Shown piece after piece: positions 34,893 to 47,580 of a stretch of 64,000 nt of DNA (its first letter is position 1; every line of letters starts with the position of its first letter). The position numbers were made by a program, and so were the translations under genes. Below the pieces are notes generated by a model. That model was not told where the DNA came from and ran no database searches. It worked only from the letters and a program-made list of their open reading frames with translations. Origin of the DNA: Aspidapion aeneum (Eukaryota; Arthropoda; Insecta; Coleoptera; Brentidae); NCBI GenBank assembly GCA_963576565.1, contig OY755045.1, positions 42,798,409 to 42,862,408 of the forward strand, in the 5' to 3' direction.

Positions 34893-35990
34893 TACAATAA
34901 AAAAATTCGCCATACAGAGTTTTCCAATTTTTTTATTTTATGCTAAAATATAATTTCAAATTTTAAGATTAAATTTTACGATTAGCGGAGATTTGAAATA
35001 AAATTTCAATATTCTAATAAGCTTCTCTCAATTATGGTTAGTAGTTTAGTTTAGTGATAAAATTCAATTGTTTTGTACTCAAGTGACCACAAAAATACCA
35101 AATATATTTTTTTAAACATCTTTGGATTTGGCTTGGGAACTATACCTACCGACCTACGACCTTTTTAGAATATCTTTCAATTTAATACGAGACTTAAATT
35201 TTTTCTGCGTCCTAAAACCGATATCTCTAGGATATCCTTGCACTATCTGGGTTTAATAATCATAATAGGAATTTTTTAAATCATTACCTTTATGTATTCT
35301 AATTTGTATTATAAGCAAAACAATTATGTCTAATTTGTTTGTGAATTTTAAACCTGTTGTGTGCTTATAAATTTTTTATTTTTAAATGTCAGAAAAGCCG
35401 TAAAATTTTGTTATTGTATTAATATAATATCATATGTATGTCAAAGCTTTTAACTTAAAACAAAAAAAATACCAATAAATAATAAACGTCAAGTGTTTTG
35501 GTAGATGGAAAAGTTTGTGCTTGGTAGGACCGTATCCAAATAAACTACATGGTTTCGACAACGTATCAAGCCTATATTACCACAAATAGTGTTGTAAATT
35601 TTCCAGAAATATATTTTCGGAAATATTTCCTGAAACATTGGAAATATATGGAAATATTGGAAATATATGAAATATTAAAAAAATAAGAAAAAAGGAAATA
35701 TTTATTTATAAAATCATAACAAAACACCGGAAAATGCAGAAGGCTTATACATGAACACAAATCAGGAGTTATTCTTCAAACAAATATACAGAAATAAGGT
35801 CAAATTTGTACAACAAAAATCTCATTCTTGAAACACTACACTATAGCGAATAGTGTGTGAATAGTCGAGCAAGAGGCATATCTTCATCGCTGTCATCACA
35901 CTTAATAACATCGTCTTGCCAGTCTACTTCCTCAAAATCTTCAATAGTATCGGAAATAAGTATATAGTATAGTAAGTTTAATGCTTATAA

Positions 35991-36361
35991 GGGCCTATCC
36001 TTAAATTACGTAATGCTCAAGGGGGGGGGGGGTTGGCCTGCGTTACACTCCCCACATAGCACAAATCAAAATACGTTAAAAATGTACACTTTTTTAAGTT
36101 TAATAGGTCGCTTTTTAACGCTATTTTTAAAACCACGTTAAAATCACACCGAAATAACGTGGTTTTGAAAATAACGTCAAAAAGCGACTTTTTAAATTTA
36201 AAAAAGTGCGTGTTATTAACGTTGTTTTGATTTGTGCTATGTGGGTGCTATGTGGGTCAAAGTTATTTTAATTTGTTTTTTCTTGAAAATGCGTTAAGAG
36301 GGGGGTGGGGGTCAAACATCCTAAATTTTTGCTTTGCGTAATTTAAAAAAGCTCTCTAGGG
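35991..36361. mobile_element. MITE nested in the hAT element
   Basis: GGGCCTATCCTTAAATTACG at the left and GCGTAATTTAAAAAAGCTCT at the right, with G-runs, match the ends of the 11216-11378 element. It is itself split by a hairpin element at 36051-36244. Confidence 0.65.
36051..36244. mobile_element. 194-bp hairpin MITE, third layer of nesting
   Basis: CCCACATAGCACAAATCAAAA is mirrored at the right end by TTTTGATTTGTGCTATGTGGG. The arms continue through AAAAAGCGACTTTTTAAA and AAAACCACGTTA / TAACGTGGTTTT, so almost the whole element folds. GCTATGTGGG is repeated once more directly after the right end. Confidence 0.85.
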
Positions 36362-36887
36362 TTACAAAATATGAAAGATAATATATTTTTTAATAATTGC
36401 AATATTTCCAATATTTTCGAGACACCTTTGGAAATATCCAATATTTCCATTTCCATGGAAATCACTAACCACAAAGTATCACAAACTCGCACACAAAAAA
36501 TTAATGTTGTAAAATGAATTGCTAATTTCTAAGCAGTATTTAAAATAAAAATTAGAAATTTGTCAGTAAAATTATATGAGTTGAAGTAAAATTAATTCGT
36601 AAAACAAAAACAAAAAACAGTTTTTTAGCAGTATGTATAACCTACAGCATAGTGGCATTGAAAACAAAAACTATAATGAACACATACGACACATGGCGAA
36701 TGACTAAATAAAACTATTATTCGTTATCTGCTTTCTCTAACACCACTTGATTCCAATATGTCTCACATTAGTCATTTAGAACTGCTTTTTCAGACTCACA
36801 ATGTTAGACAGTAAAAATCTAATAAATTAAAACTTATCTTTGAAAAAGATTGTCTTTTTGGTATTTTTAAAAAATATTTGAGCCACT

Positions 36888-37600
36888 ATTTACTAAAGGG
36901 TCTTAAGTGCTACGTTCTAAAATTCTATATCTAAAAGTCTAGATGATTTTGGTTTAACTAATTTTTTCACTTGGATGCAATAGTTTTTAATATTTATATA
37001 AATTATATTCACATAAAATTTAAAAATAACAAAAAAATATAATATTGTGCTTTAAAAATTTTAACCGTATTTAAACCTTCAAATGTCACTAGGAGATGTC
37101 GAATAAAAATGGAGTATGTCTATCAGCGGTGCGCTATATTTTACATGATAATTAATTGGACAAGTTGGCGATGACTGAACCTATTAGTGAGTGTTAGTGA
37201 AAAATAATTCTAATATATCTTGCGCTTTTTACAATATTTTAATATTTATACGTTTTTAATACGCAATAGTGTTCGGACTTTAAATCAGCCCTTAGGGGTG
37301 GTACTACAATTTGAGACTGACTATTTTTAACAGGAATCCTATGACTGCACGAACTAGATTTCTAAAAAATAACATTGTTAGAAAATTTTGATTTCGTTTT
37401 TCTTTATTTTTAAAGTTAATTTAATTTTTTGTGAGATCAAACTCACTGAGAAATGCTATGCTACTGCCCGTTAGTGTAAATCAAATCTTTGCATTTATTT
37501 GACCTGAAAGTATTAAAAAAATACACATAAAACGGTCGGGGTCAAGTCTATAGACTTAGTATTCAGACCCTGGTCTAAGTGCTAAGTTTATGTGCAGCAA
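36888..37600. mobile_element. Second copy of the 20350-type MITE (unsplit)
   Basis: It carries CCACTATTTACTAAAGGGTC at the left, GCGCTATATTTTACATGATA, TTTGAGACTGACTATTTTTA and AGACCCTGGTCTAAGTGCTA toward the right; the final TIR is lost. At about 37335 it shows the empty target of the LINE in the other copy. Confidence 0.75.
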
Positions 37601-37901
37601 AAGCAAGACAGCTTTTTCATTAATAAAAATTGGTTAAAAATCAAAGAAGTTTGTGAATTTAATTTTTTTTCAATGTAGACTAAAATAGGTCAAATAAACT
37701 CTTGACTTAAAGCATTGCCGCCATCTTAAAGAATTACCTGAAGGATTTTTTAAATTTTGTGTTGATGTTTCTATCTATAAATCGAAACTTTCTTATTTTC
37801 CAGCAAAAAATGTGGGCAAATTACAGAAAATTGGGTGCTTGTAATTTTATAAAAAGTGCGCCATTAAAAAATAACACAATTTAAGAACCATCAGTGAAAC
37901 C

Positions 37902-38458
37902 TCTATTAAGCGGACACTCCCTTTAGGCGGACAAATTTGTTGGAACCAAGCTTTTCCCTATTTTTTACATGTAAAATTCACTCCTATAACCGGACACTCT
38001 AATAACCGGACGCGTACAACGGGACGGAGCGCTGGACGACATGGGCATAAATATTATGTAGTATGTTGGCATCAACGCACTCTGTAGCAGGGCAATTGCC
38101 TCGTGTCGTTTTAATGCGGAGATTAAAAACTTGTCGTATTTACAACATATTTTATTTGGCGGGGCCCGCGCTATTCTCGGGCGGGACTGCTGTGTTTTAT
38201 TTTTATTGTTCAGTTGGGTAGGATCTCTTTGAAGTGGCGCCTAGTAAAAGCTTCTTAGTTTACGTGAAAAAGAGAAAGTTGTTAAGGTAACATTAGCACG
38301 AAAGATCCCTGAAAAATTTAATATCGGAAAAACTTAAGCAGCAGCGGAAATTGTTAATATATATTAAAATTTTGCAGTTCTCTCTCATAAGCGGACACCT
38401 CCAATAAGCGGACAAAATCGACGAAACCGTGATTGTCCGCTTATAGGAGGTTTCACTG
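37902..38458 (+). mobile_element. Tigger/pogo-like element, internally deleted
   Basis: CAGTGAAACCTCTATTAAGC and, inverted, GCTTATAGGAGGTTTCACTG are the ends, with further GCGGACA motifs at both sides. TA follows the right end. Near 38290 a broken frame reads VVKVTLARKIPEKFNIGKT, resembling the start of the CENP-B-type DNA-binding domain of pogo transposases. The DDE part is missing. Confidence 0.8.
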
Positions 38459-38460
38459 TA

Positions 38461-38657
38461 CAGTCAGGGACTTTTTAAAGTGTCGCGCTTGGAAAGAAAA
38501 AATATTCCTATTTGTTATTAAAAACCCAGTTCGAACCAAACCAAAAAAATTATGAACTTTACCTGTGTCTATATACATACATATTAATACATGTTTTCTG
38601 AAGTCTTTAAATGATAAATTTGGCCAGAAAAAATATAAAACGGCAAGTCCCTGACTG
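38461..38657. mobile_element. 197-bp MITE with 13-bp TIR, TA target
   Basis: CAGTCAGGGACTT at the left and AAGTCCCTGACTG at the right are exact inverses; TA lies at both sides (38459-38460 and 38658-38659). Its left TA is also the right flank of the Tigger-like element, so the two are back to back. Confidence 0.88.
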
Positions 38658-39154
38658 TACATAGATGGGTAAAATTATTATTTTTTACCAACAGTTTTTT
38701 TTTGTATTTTAACAAGATCAGATATGAAAGTGAAGTTTTTATTTAAACTGACATAACAAGTTGACAACCGGTAATAATAGATACATTCAAAACAATTTGT
38801 TTCATAAATATGCATGAATTGTAATTAATTAGCGAAATACTTGTCATTTTGTAGATGAAAATGATATTAGCAACATGACTTCCTAGAGATCAATCGTACA
38901 AAATAAGTGTTTTTGCTGCACAAAACATTCTTAGCGCCTGCAGGAATGTGCGTAGGTGAAGTGAACTTTTTTGCTTGTTTTGAAGAGGGCTGTCTTTTAT
39001 ATTTTGCAAATAGGAACATAGAGGTCGACACTGATCGAATGTCGTTACTAAAACTTAACCTCAATCTTTAACCAACCTAAATTCAAAACGTCAGTGCAAT
39101 ACATATAGTTTTATCGCTACAGTGAATTTTTTAAGTTAAAAAATCAGTCGAAAA

Positions 39155-40293
39155 ATGGAATTAAACCGAGAACATTTTCTGGCTATAACTTTTTACAACT
39201 TTCGAAGAAAATTATCTCAACAAGAATGCCCTGCCGAGTTGATTTCTGTTGTTTTCGGTAATGAAGTACCACATCAGTCGACAGTTTCTCGTTGGTATGG
39301 AGAATTCAAGCGTGGACGGATTAGCCTTAGCAACGATCCAAAACCGGGTGCACCAAAAACGGCTATCACCCAGGAAAACACCGATGCTGTGCGCATGATC
39401 ATCACGGAAGATCGACATGAGACACATCGCGAGATTAAGGCTTCATTGGGGATTTCAAGAATTTTGCATGAAGAATTAGGGGTAAGAAAGTTAGTTTCCC
39501 GCTGGATACCGCATCTGTTAACCGAAGAACAGAAAGAAGCTAGGGTCAATTGGTGTCAGAAAACTCTAAACCGCTTTGAGGCAGGAAACTCGAAAAACGT
39601 GTACAGCATTGTTAGTCGTGATGAATCGTGGATTTACTCATATAAAGCCAAAAATAAACGTCAGTTGTCTGTTTGGGTGTTTCAAGATGAAGAAAAGCCA
39701 ACAAAAGTCATTCGTTCACGAAGTGTATCCAAAACGATGGTCGCGACATTTTTCTTAAAAGGAGGTCATTTAGCAAAAATTCCTCTGGAAGATCAAAGGA
39801 CTGTTATTTGTTTGCCGAAAGTCGTCGCTGAGCGTTGAAAAACGAACCCACAATGCAAGTTTGCACAAAGCACAAAAAATCATTGAATTTTTAACCCAAC
39901 AAAACGTCTGATTGTTGGACCATCCTCCATACATTCCCGACCGAAGTCCCAACGATTTCTATACTTTTTCGAAAATCAAGAATGGACTACGTGGTTAAAG
40001 ATTTAAGTCGTTAGAGGAAGCAGGCGACCGCGACGCATTTGAGAATGCAATTTGATTGACTGTACCAACAGACGAGTGGAATAACAGCTTTTTGACAACT
40101 GGTTTGAACGCATGCAAAAGGGAATTAATTTTCGTGGAGAATACTTCGAGAAACAACAAACTCTTAAAAAGTTATCTACTGTTTTATTCCAGCTGTATAT
40201 GCAAAATTTAAAAGATAACCCTTCTTACCATCTTAAATGGAGAATTTTTCTTTCGATTATTTTTATTTGTTATATTGTTTATTTGTTTCTCTA
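39155..40293 (+). pseudogene. Mariner transposase, near full length but broken
   Basis: The first 227 codons are open: a helix-turn-helix domain (YGEFKRGRISLSNDPKPGAP), the linker, then LTEEQKEARVNWCQKTL and IVSRDESWIYSYKAKNKRQL (first D of the DD34D triad). A frameshift near 39800 breaks it. Beyond it are readable pieces of the second D (LDHPPYIPDRSPNDFYTF) and RGEYFEKQ near the C-terminus. Mariner transposase is about 345 aa; all main blocks are present but split over frames, and a short deletion follows LGIS. TIRs were not found with confidence. A second fragment of the same family begins the window. Confidence 0.92.
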
Positions 40294-40574
40294 AGGAAGG
40301 GTTATTGTATAGATTTTTAATTTCAGAAATGTCGTCGCGATCACTTAATAGGGACTTATTGGAATAAAACCTGACTTTATTTTAGAGTCGACTTTATTGT
40401 GACACATTAAAACAGAAAACTAACAGCTGACCCCTCAAAATTGACATATTTATTTCTTATTTTCTAGACGCTGTTTTGACTTGTTTGACGTTGCACCCGT
40501 TTTATTTCTTCCTTGGCTTATCTTGTCCGCTATTTTCGCTCTATTATATTTTATATTAGCTTGTATTTAGGTCC

Positions 40575-41170
40575 CTTGATTACTCGAAGAGAAAGTCAAG
40601 CAGGCGTGCCCCAGAGAAGCGTACTAGGACCTTATTTATATTTATTATTCAGTTATCGATATCTCAGAGCCAGAAAATTTTCACTTAGCAACATTTGCCG
40701 ATGATACGGGTTTGTTATTATAATATATTGAAAAATCAATAGAAAAACCCAAGTTCACAATTTGACCACAAAATGCAGAATAAAATTAAATAAAACGAAA
40801 TCATTGATTTTACAAACAATAATGTAAAATCACAATTAAAAAACATTCCCGTACCATATTCAAATCAGGCAATAAATCTCGGTGTGACACTTGATGTGAA
40901 ATTGCGCTGGGAATCATACGTTAAGAAAAAAAAAAAGAAGAACTTGAAGTAAGGTGTAGAAAAAAGGACTGGCTAATTGGAAGAAACTATGGGGTTGTAC
41001 TTAGGAGAGTAACATTCTAGTACCTTGGTATTTTCGAAATAGTGACCTTTATCGGGACCTAAAAATCGACTGTACATATAATAGAGAGTAAAAAAAGTAC
41101 GCAAACACGATGGTGTCAGACTGCATCGATATGTGAATTTGAAAGCGATTGAGCTTCTAGACAAAACATA
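40575..41170 (+). pseudogene. Jockey-type LINE reverse-transcriptase remnant
   Basis: SQAGVPQRSVLGPYLYLLFS shows RT block B, with R for the usual G in QGS. It is followed after a shift by ENFHLATFADDTGLLL-like sequence containing the catalytic ADD. ATAAATCTCGGTGTGACACTTGATG near 40873 reads like the thumb motif (INLGVTLDVKLRWESYVKKK). Frames are broken throughout. Strongly decayed and truncated. Confidence 0.7.
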
Positions 41171-41624
41171 GTATGCTAGTTCGAAAAGAAAATAGTGGAG
41201 CCGTTTTAGCTAGTGAACTAAATAAAATATATGAAACAAAATAATGCTATAAACACAACCAAATTGTAAGTTACAGTTGAGGCAAAGCGAGGAGAACTGT
41301 TGAATGAACCTTGTCGTGTCGTGATGCCTGTCTGTGTGTGTGTATATTATTTCTGTCCGTAACACGATAGCTCCTAAACCGCTGAACCGATTTTCAAAAA
41401 ATATTCAGGTAAAATAGTGTTTGACACTCTAACGAGCTGATTAGATTTTTGTCAAAATCTATTCATGGTAATGACAGTTTTTTGACAATGCGGTTTTCGA
41501 AATATAGTAGACTACATTTTGCTCAATAATTTTTGTTATGACCAAAAACTAGAGTAGGAGATAATTACAAAAAACTGTTTTCAATGCTGATATACAGTTT
41601 AGCTTTTCTCGTTTTTAAATCAAC

Positions 41625-42170
41625 TACGAACTTCGATAACTCAAAATCTTTGATAAGTCGAACCAAACTGTTGGCAATAACTTCATAACTCAAACTTTGC
41701 TTAGTCGAATATCTTGATAACTCGAACATTGTATGTGGCGCCAACTTCGATAAGTCGAATTTTCTGGGGAAATCCCCTAATTACGAATCGTTCTTACTTC
41801 TTTGTTTGCATTGGAATATTTTAAAGACGCAATTCAGTGAACTTGTATTCGATTTGCTATACGTTTAGGGGTGGTGTGTACGTTACTTTGTCACAAAAAA
41901 CGACTGTTTGTCGGTAAAATAAATATGTACATTCATACGTATAAGAACAAAAATTATGTATTCACATGTATTAGAGGTGAACGTTTTTAATATAGACTTG
42001 GTTGTATCAAAATTATTGCAAGTATACCACTAATTCCTTAAAAAAACACGTAAATATTGATTCACAAAAAATACCGCAAAAATTTTTGTTTATTATTTGA
42101 TAAGTCGAAGTCTCGATAAGTCGAAATTTTTATGTGGCACATGGTTGTTCGAGTTATAGAAGTTCGACTG
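41625..42170. mobile_element. Pogo/Tigger-like MITE, copy 2 (inverted relative to copy 1)
   Basis: It ends at the right in GTTCGAGTTATAGAAGTTCG, then ACTG and TA. Shared stretches with 1370-1905 (inverse strand) include AATTATGTATTCACATGTATT and GAATTTTCTGGGGAAATCCCC. Both ends contain many TCGATAAGTCGAA-like words. Confidence 0.75.
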
Positions 42171-42745
42171 TATATTAATTTCTCTTTTTAAATTTAATAT
42201 GAAAAAATTTATTTTTAAAATTTTCTCATAAAATAATTCGTCCAATTGCATTTTTCAATGCATAAAATTAAAAGTTTAATAACTTAATTGTATATAGAGG
42301 TATAACGAGTTTGTGCAGCCAACCAAAAATATGCTTCAGTTTTTTTCCTCGTTTTTTTCTTCATTTATTTATCATTTTCTTCTTTGAAGAAAACTGGTCT
42401 ACTTACGCAGTGAAAAGTGGCGGATGGCTCACAATTTTATAACAATTTTTGTATTATGTGTGTTGAAGTAATTTACAATTGCGTGATTCGCAAACGAATT
42501 TTTGTTTGTGTAACATACTTTTTGAATACTTATATTAGACACATTTATATATTTGAGTATTAAAATAATTATTGTCGTTGCATTAAGAAGAAAAAAAGAA
42601 AATAAATATTAAGGTTCCTCAATTAAAAAAATCCTAAATATATTTTTTAATTAGGTGCACTATGCTTGACTATGAACTACACTAAAATTAAAATCATAGC
42701 AAACACATATGAAGATTGAAACTCGTAGACAATGATTGAGTCGAT

Positions 42746-42857
42746 ACAAAATTTCGGACTTCAAGTGTAAACCAGTTTACACTTGAAAACGGTTAGAAAT
42801 ACTAACGGAAACGTCGTGTTTAAAATAAATAAAGACAATGGAAGTCCGAAATTTTGT
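42746..42857. repeat. Small foldback with an inner perfect hairpin
   Basis: ACAAAATTTCGGACTTC (42746-42762) and GAAGTCCGAAATTTTGT (42841-42857) are perfect inverses. Between them, CAAGTGTAAAC-CA-GTTTACACTTG (42762-42785) is another perfect hairpin. It abuts the 5' truncation of the RTE LINE. Confidence 0.8.
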
Positions 42858-43494
42858 TTCTACAGATGAAGAAATCACGCTCAGAATAAATTAAGAAAAA
42901 GTAGAACAAGTAGAGGAATATATATATAACTGGGACAAAACTAAAAAAATGAAAACCAAACAGCTGAAATCAAAAGACGAGTAAGATTGGCCTGGAAGCA
43001 TTCGGTAAATTAAGCTAAATACATATTAAAAAATAAAAAATATCCTCAGTACCTCAAAACAAAGGTGTATAACCAATCTGTCCTTCCTGTACTCACTTAT
43101 GGATACCAGACCTAGACACAAGGTAATAAAAGCCCAAAGATCAATGGAAAGACAAATGTTAAATGTAAAGCTAACAGATAGAAAAAGGAATGATTGGATA
43201 ACAAATAAAACAAAAGTAGGGGATGTCAGAGAAGAGGTAGCAAAATTAAAATGGAAAATTGCCAGTCATAATATTAGACAAAAAGACGATCGATGGAACA
43301 AATGTATTGTAAACTGAAGAACTTGGGAAAATAAAAGAAGTAGGGGAAGACCCCAAGATGGGCGGACGATTTGAAGAAACATTCGGGAACTATATGGATG
43401 AACATGAACACGGCGACAGACAGAGAAGAGTGGAAGATATTGGGGAAGGTTTATGTCCAAAGATGGATCGAATAAGGTTAAATAGATAGATAGT
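42858..43494 (+). mobile_element. RTE-type LINE, 5'-truncated copy with tail
   Basis: The C-terminal RTE motif set is present in a broken frame: SMERQMLNVKLTDRKRNDWI, TKVGDVREEVAKLKWKIASH and GRPQDGRTI-like sequence. It ends with a TAGA-type tail (AATAGATAGATAG, about 43482-43494), which is typical of RTE elements. It matches the 46090-46588 part of the second copy at about 85-90%. Confidence 0.85.
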
Positions 43495-45419
43495 AGTATT
43501 TCCTATTTGTAGACCACCTATCTAGAATGTCCAGATAAATAACACAACCCCAAAAGAAAAAAAAGTTAGAGAATAGCTCAATCTGAATCTGGGGTCCCTA
43601 GATTTCTGCGAATCTCCTCAGTGGGTAAATTCATATGAAAGGTTTGATAGAATCTTTATAATTTTAATGATATAATCTTTAATAGATTTATTCTACCAGT
43701 GCCAATGAAGGGGATAAAGAATCTCAAAGGTCAACATCGTTGTCACATCGAAGCAAAGTTCGTTCAATGACTTGTGTGAGGTACTAGACCACTGCGTCAT
43801 CAGCATTTTGATAAAAGTAAATTTTAAATAATTTAGAAATAATTTTTTTTGAGAATATCTCGAGAACTACTTACATCAGGGTAGTGAGATATGGCTTGTT
43901 TATAGAGTCTTAAAAATATCGTTTTTGCAAAAATTACATCATGAGATATATCGTTCAAAAAGTATTTTAAGGACCTTTTAAACAAGCAATATATTACTAC
44001 TCTAAGGTAGTTTTTGAGATATCTGAATTTATTTTAGTACATGTTTGAGCCAAATGGGCAATTCTGATTTTCAAAATATTATTTCCAAAACCTACGGTTC
44101 AAAAAAAAAATTATATTTAGGATTTTTTATCCGCCTGATCGGTAAAATCAATGTAACAAAAATCATTAAAATCGGAAAGAATCTGCCAAACCTCCTTTTT
44201 TTTTCGTTGATTTTATATAAATTGACTCACTGGGGAAAATTCCAAACCTCTAGGGACTTTTTAAACCCAGATTTGGATTCAGCGTCGGAAAAAATCGATA
44301 GGAATATCATGGTCTTTTTTATGGATCTCGACATTTTTTTTCTTGTGTGTTGTGTAATTTTTCTTGTAAAATATTAATTTAAAAAAATTAAATGTGCACC
44401 TAAAGCAGCGAATGAAGCTGTATATTAAAATATATATTTTAATCGTACCATTCTAAGCTACGGGCTATTTCTATTGTTGTAAATGGTTATATTTTGCGGC
44501 TTTGGTTTTTGCGTTTTTCTTTATTCAGATAATTACTATTTTTACGTTCTTTGTGTTTGTTTGGCTTGTTCACGCTGGTAAAATGATTATTTTCAGAAAG
44601 CTGATCTGAGAAATCAACAACGATTACCTATCAAGCCGTCGATAACAAAACAAAAAATATTTTTTTGCCTTGTCGCTTTGTCGGTGTATTATTTTATTTC
44701 ATAAGCGTATCCTAGGAATAGTCCGAGAATTTATCTCCACCTGAAGCATTTAAGTGAAACCAAAATCTCTCCCAACTAAACCACAAGATTCTCAGGATCA
44801 CCCTATGAAAAATTCTACTTGCGTTAATATAGAAAAATATAAATGACTTTTTGCTGAATTTGAATTATGTTCGAAATTTGTTGTCAACTTTAAAATCATT
44901 AGAACCTGCACTTATTACTTTTTAGCTTGTCAGACCTGTGGCAGTTAATAAAAACTTAAATTCTATATGCAAAAAACAAAAAACTACAAAAATACTTATA
45001 CACAAATAAAAATAAAAATGTTTTAAGTTCGCCCCTGATTGAAAGTGACATCCTTTTTCTTGACTGGCAAACTGCTTATGGCAGTTCATCAATATTCAGC
45101 AATTTTCCTTAGGTATATTGAATTTTTAAACAAGAAATAATATTATAGACACATATTTTATTAAAAAAGCTCCTATTTTTAGCTATGTCAATTTGAAAAA
45201 CCCCATAAAAATATTTAACTTTCGTTTAATAGTTTGAAATTTTGCAAGATGATTGCCCATATACTAAGATACAATAAACGTCGGGAGACACTCGATCAGA
45301 GTTACTTCCCCACCCTAATTACGTCATCATTGTATATTTTAAGGAAAATGGAAATATCACCATTATTTAATATGTCGTTGGAAAGGATATTATAAATATC
45401 ACACAGCTATTCTATACAT
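43495..45419. other. AT-rich stretch with one inverted repeat
   Basis: Mostly featureless. At 43852-44030 GATATGGCTTGTTTA...TTAAAAATATC is mirrored by TATTTTAAGGACCTTTTAAACAAGC...GAGATATC, a probable small MITE. A 110-codon plus-strand frame at 44045-44377 is low-complexity and looks like chance. Confidence 0.5.
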
Positions 45420-46590
45420 AATTTTACGAAACAAAAAGAGAACTATGACGAGAAACCATAAAGAAACTTCAAACAAAAATAAAGAAAATAAACTCAGAAG
45501 TACAACCCGAAATAAGCAAAGCGGAAATAAAGAGCATTAAAAAAAATTAAAAATAAGAAATCACATGGAAAAGACGGAGTAATGACAGAACTGCTAAAGT
45601 ACGGTGATAAAGCTGTAGTTAATACCCTACATAATAATATGGTAGTGAATAAAATACTAAGAAAAAAAATAATCCCAAACAACTAGAAATAATTGAATAA
45701 TAATTTTATACAAGAAAGGCGATAGAGCAGACCTAAAAAACTATCCGATTTCACGAAAATATTAACAGAGAGACTAACAAAAGAATTTGACGGATATCAA
45801 TCAAAAGAACAAGCAGGCTTCACAAAAGGTTTCAGTACAGTTGACCACGCATTAGCCATGAAAATCCTAATAGAACGAGCCAACGAATACGATATTCCAC
45901 TATATGTTGCGTTTGTAGACTTTAAAAAAGCTTTTGATAGCATTGAGCACTGGACAGTGAAAGCATCTTTAATTAATAGCCGAGTAGATATAGATATAGA
46001 TACACAGACTTAATAGCCAATATATATAGCAAAGCAACAACATCAATCAAAATCCACGAAAGAACCAAGCCAATCTGCATAAGAAGAAATATCACGGTCA
46101 AAATAAACCAAGAAAAAAATAGAACAAGTAGAGAAATATATATATCTGAGACAAATTATTAAACTAAAAAAGGAAAACCAAACGGTTGAAATCAAGAGAC
46201 GAGTAAGATTGGCCTGGGCAGCATTCGGTAAATTAAGCTACACATTAAAAAATAAAAAATATCCTCAATACCTCAAAACAAAAGTGTATAACGAATGTAT
46301 TCTTCCTGTACTCACATATGGATCCCAGATCCGGACATATACAAAATCAAACATGGATAAGGTAACAAAAGCCCAAACATCAATGGAAAGACAAATGTTA
46401 CATGTAAAGATAACACATAGAAAAAGGAATGAATGACTAAGAAATAAAACAAAAGTAAGGGATGTCAGAGGAAAGGTACCAAATTTAAAATGGAAATTTG
46501 CCGGTCATAATATCAGACACTAGACAGAAAGATGAAACATATATATTGTGAACTGGAGACCTTGGGAAAATAAAAGAAGTAGGGGAACCA
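45420..46590 (+). mobile_element. RTE-type LINE, second copy, internal and 3' deletions
   Basis: It reads KSHGKDGVMTELLKYGDKAV (RT block 1), KEQAGFTKGFSTVDHALAMK and YVAFVDFKKAFDSIEHWTV (catalytic D of motif A). The sequence then jumps to the thumb end (KKYPQYLKTKVYNECILPVL TYGS) and SMERQMLHVKITHRKRNE. Motifs B and C (the YADD box) are deleted. It ends abruptly at about 46588 without the TAGA tail. Inactive. Confidence 0.87.
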
Positions 46591-46744
46591 TTTTTTTCTT
46601 AAACAGGTGACTCATGACGTCACCATGTACAAATGGTATGTTCTAGGAAAATTACAAAATAAGCTCCATTACGGTTGACCTAACTGGATGTTCTTATTAG
46701 CTTATTTCCTAGACAGGTTTCCCCTGGACAAAGAATGTTACATA

Positions 46745-47326
46745 CAGGGTGTTTCCTAATTAAATGTCAATATTTATGGGAGTGATTTTTCGGCCCATTT
46801 TAAGAAATAAACTTCATATAAACATATGTCCTAAACGTCTTACCTTTTGAGATACAGGGTGGTAAAGTTTTCAAAAACAAATCATTTATTAATAATATTT
46901 ACAATACCACTTCAGATATTTTAATGAAATTTGTCATACATGTACAGACTATGAATCAAGACGCATTTTTTAATTTATCACTTTTTTTTAACATTTCCAT
47001 CAGTGGCGTTCGTACGTAATTTGACCTGTCTATTTTGGCAGACATGATGGCACGCCACTGATTCTTCGTGAAATAAAAATTATTTTTGAGATCCCCAATC
47101 ATTTCTAACCAAATTTGATCGCTTGATTTTTTTCAATTCGATGCACGGTTTTCGCTTAAAAAAATAAAAACCGTTTCTCTGCATCATCATAACAATATCG
47201 TTAATATGACCACCCTGTATCTCAAAAGGTAAGACGTTTAGGACATATGTTCATAGGAAGTTTTTTTCTTAGAATGGCCCAAAAATCACCCCCATAAATA
47301 TTGACATTCAATTAGGAAACACCCTG
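46745..47326. mobile_element. 582-bp MITE with about 120-bp TIRs, TA target
   Basis: TA then CAGGGTGTTTCCTAATTAAA at the left; TTAGGAAACACCCTG then TA at the right. The arms share ATGTCAATATTTATGGG, CATATGTCCTAAACGTCTTACC and GAGATACAGGGTG. A 60-bp hAT-like pair (CAGTGGCGTT ... CACGCCACTG, 47001-47060) sits in the middle. Confidence 0.88.
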
Positions 47327-47338
47327 TATAGGTATTAT

Positions 47339-47580
47339 CAATGAGTATATGATCCATATAGAGTGGCAACCGGCGAGCCTCGCAATATTGAGTGGCAGAT
47401 GGCGCTGAAATAAATTCGTCTGGTAAACAATATTCAGAGACAACTACTATGATCTAATGACATTTGTATGATAAGCATGAACCTAAATATTGCGTACCAG
47501 ACGAATTTATTTCAGCGTCATCTGCCCCTCAATATTGCAAGACTCGCCGGTTGCCACTCTATGGGACATATACTCATTGG
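47339..47580. mobile_element. 242-bp foldback MITE
   Basis: CAATGAGTATATGATCCATA at the left is mirrored at the right (ATGGGACATATACTCATTG). The arms run about 90 bp through GAGTGGCAACCGGCGAG, CAATATTGAG and AAATAAATTCGTCTGGTA. It directly follows the 46745-47326 element. Confidence 0.85.

Larger units (their letters stand above)
35587..36467. mobile_element. hAT element with perfect 8-bp TSD, carrying nested MITEs
   Basis: ACCACAAA is present at 35579-35586 and 36468-36475. Ends are TAGTGTTGTAAATTTTCC and GGAAATCACTA, with GGAAATAT-rich subterminal repeats. On the minus strand an acidic stretch (DTIEDFEEVDWQDDV, then KCDDSDED) at about 35870-35950 may be the tail of a transposase. Two further elements are stacked inside. 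Confidence 0.85.

Noticed and set aside
44045..44377. 110-codon plus-strand frame
   Set aside because: Low-complexity, lysine/isoleucine-rich from AT-rich DNA; no motif.
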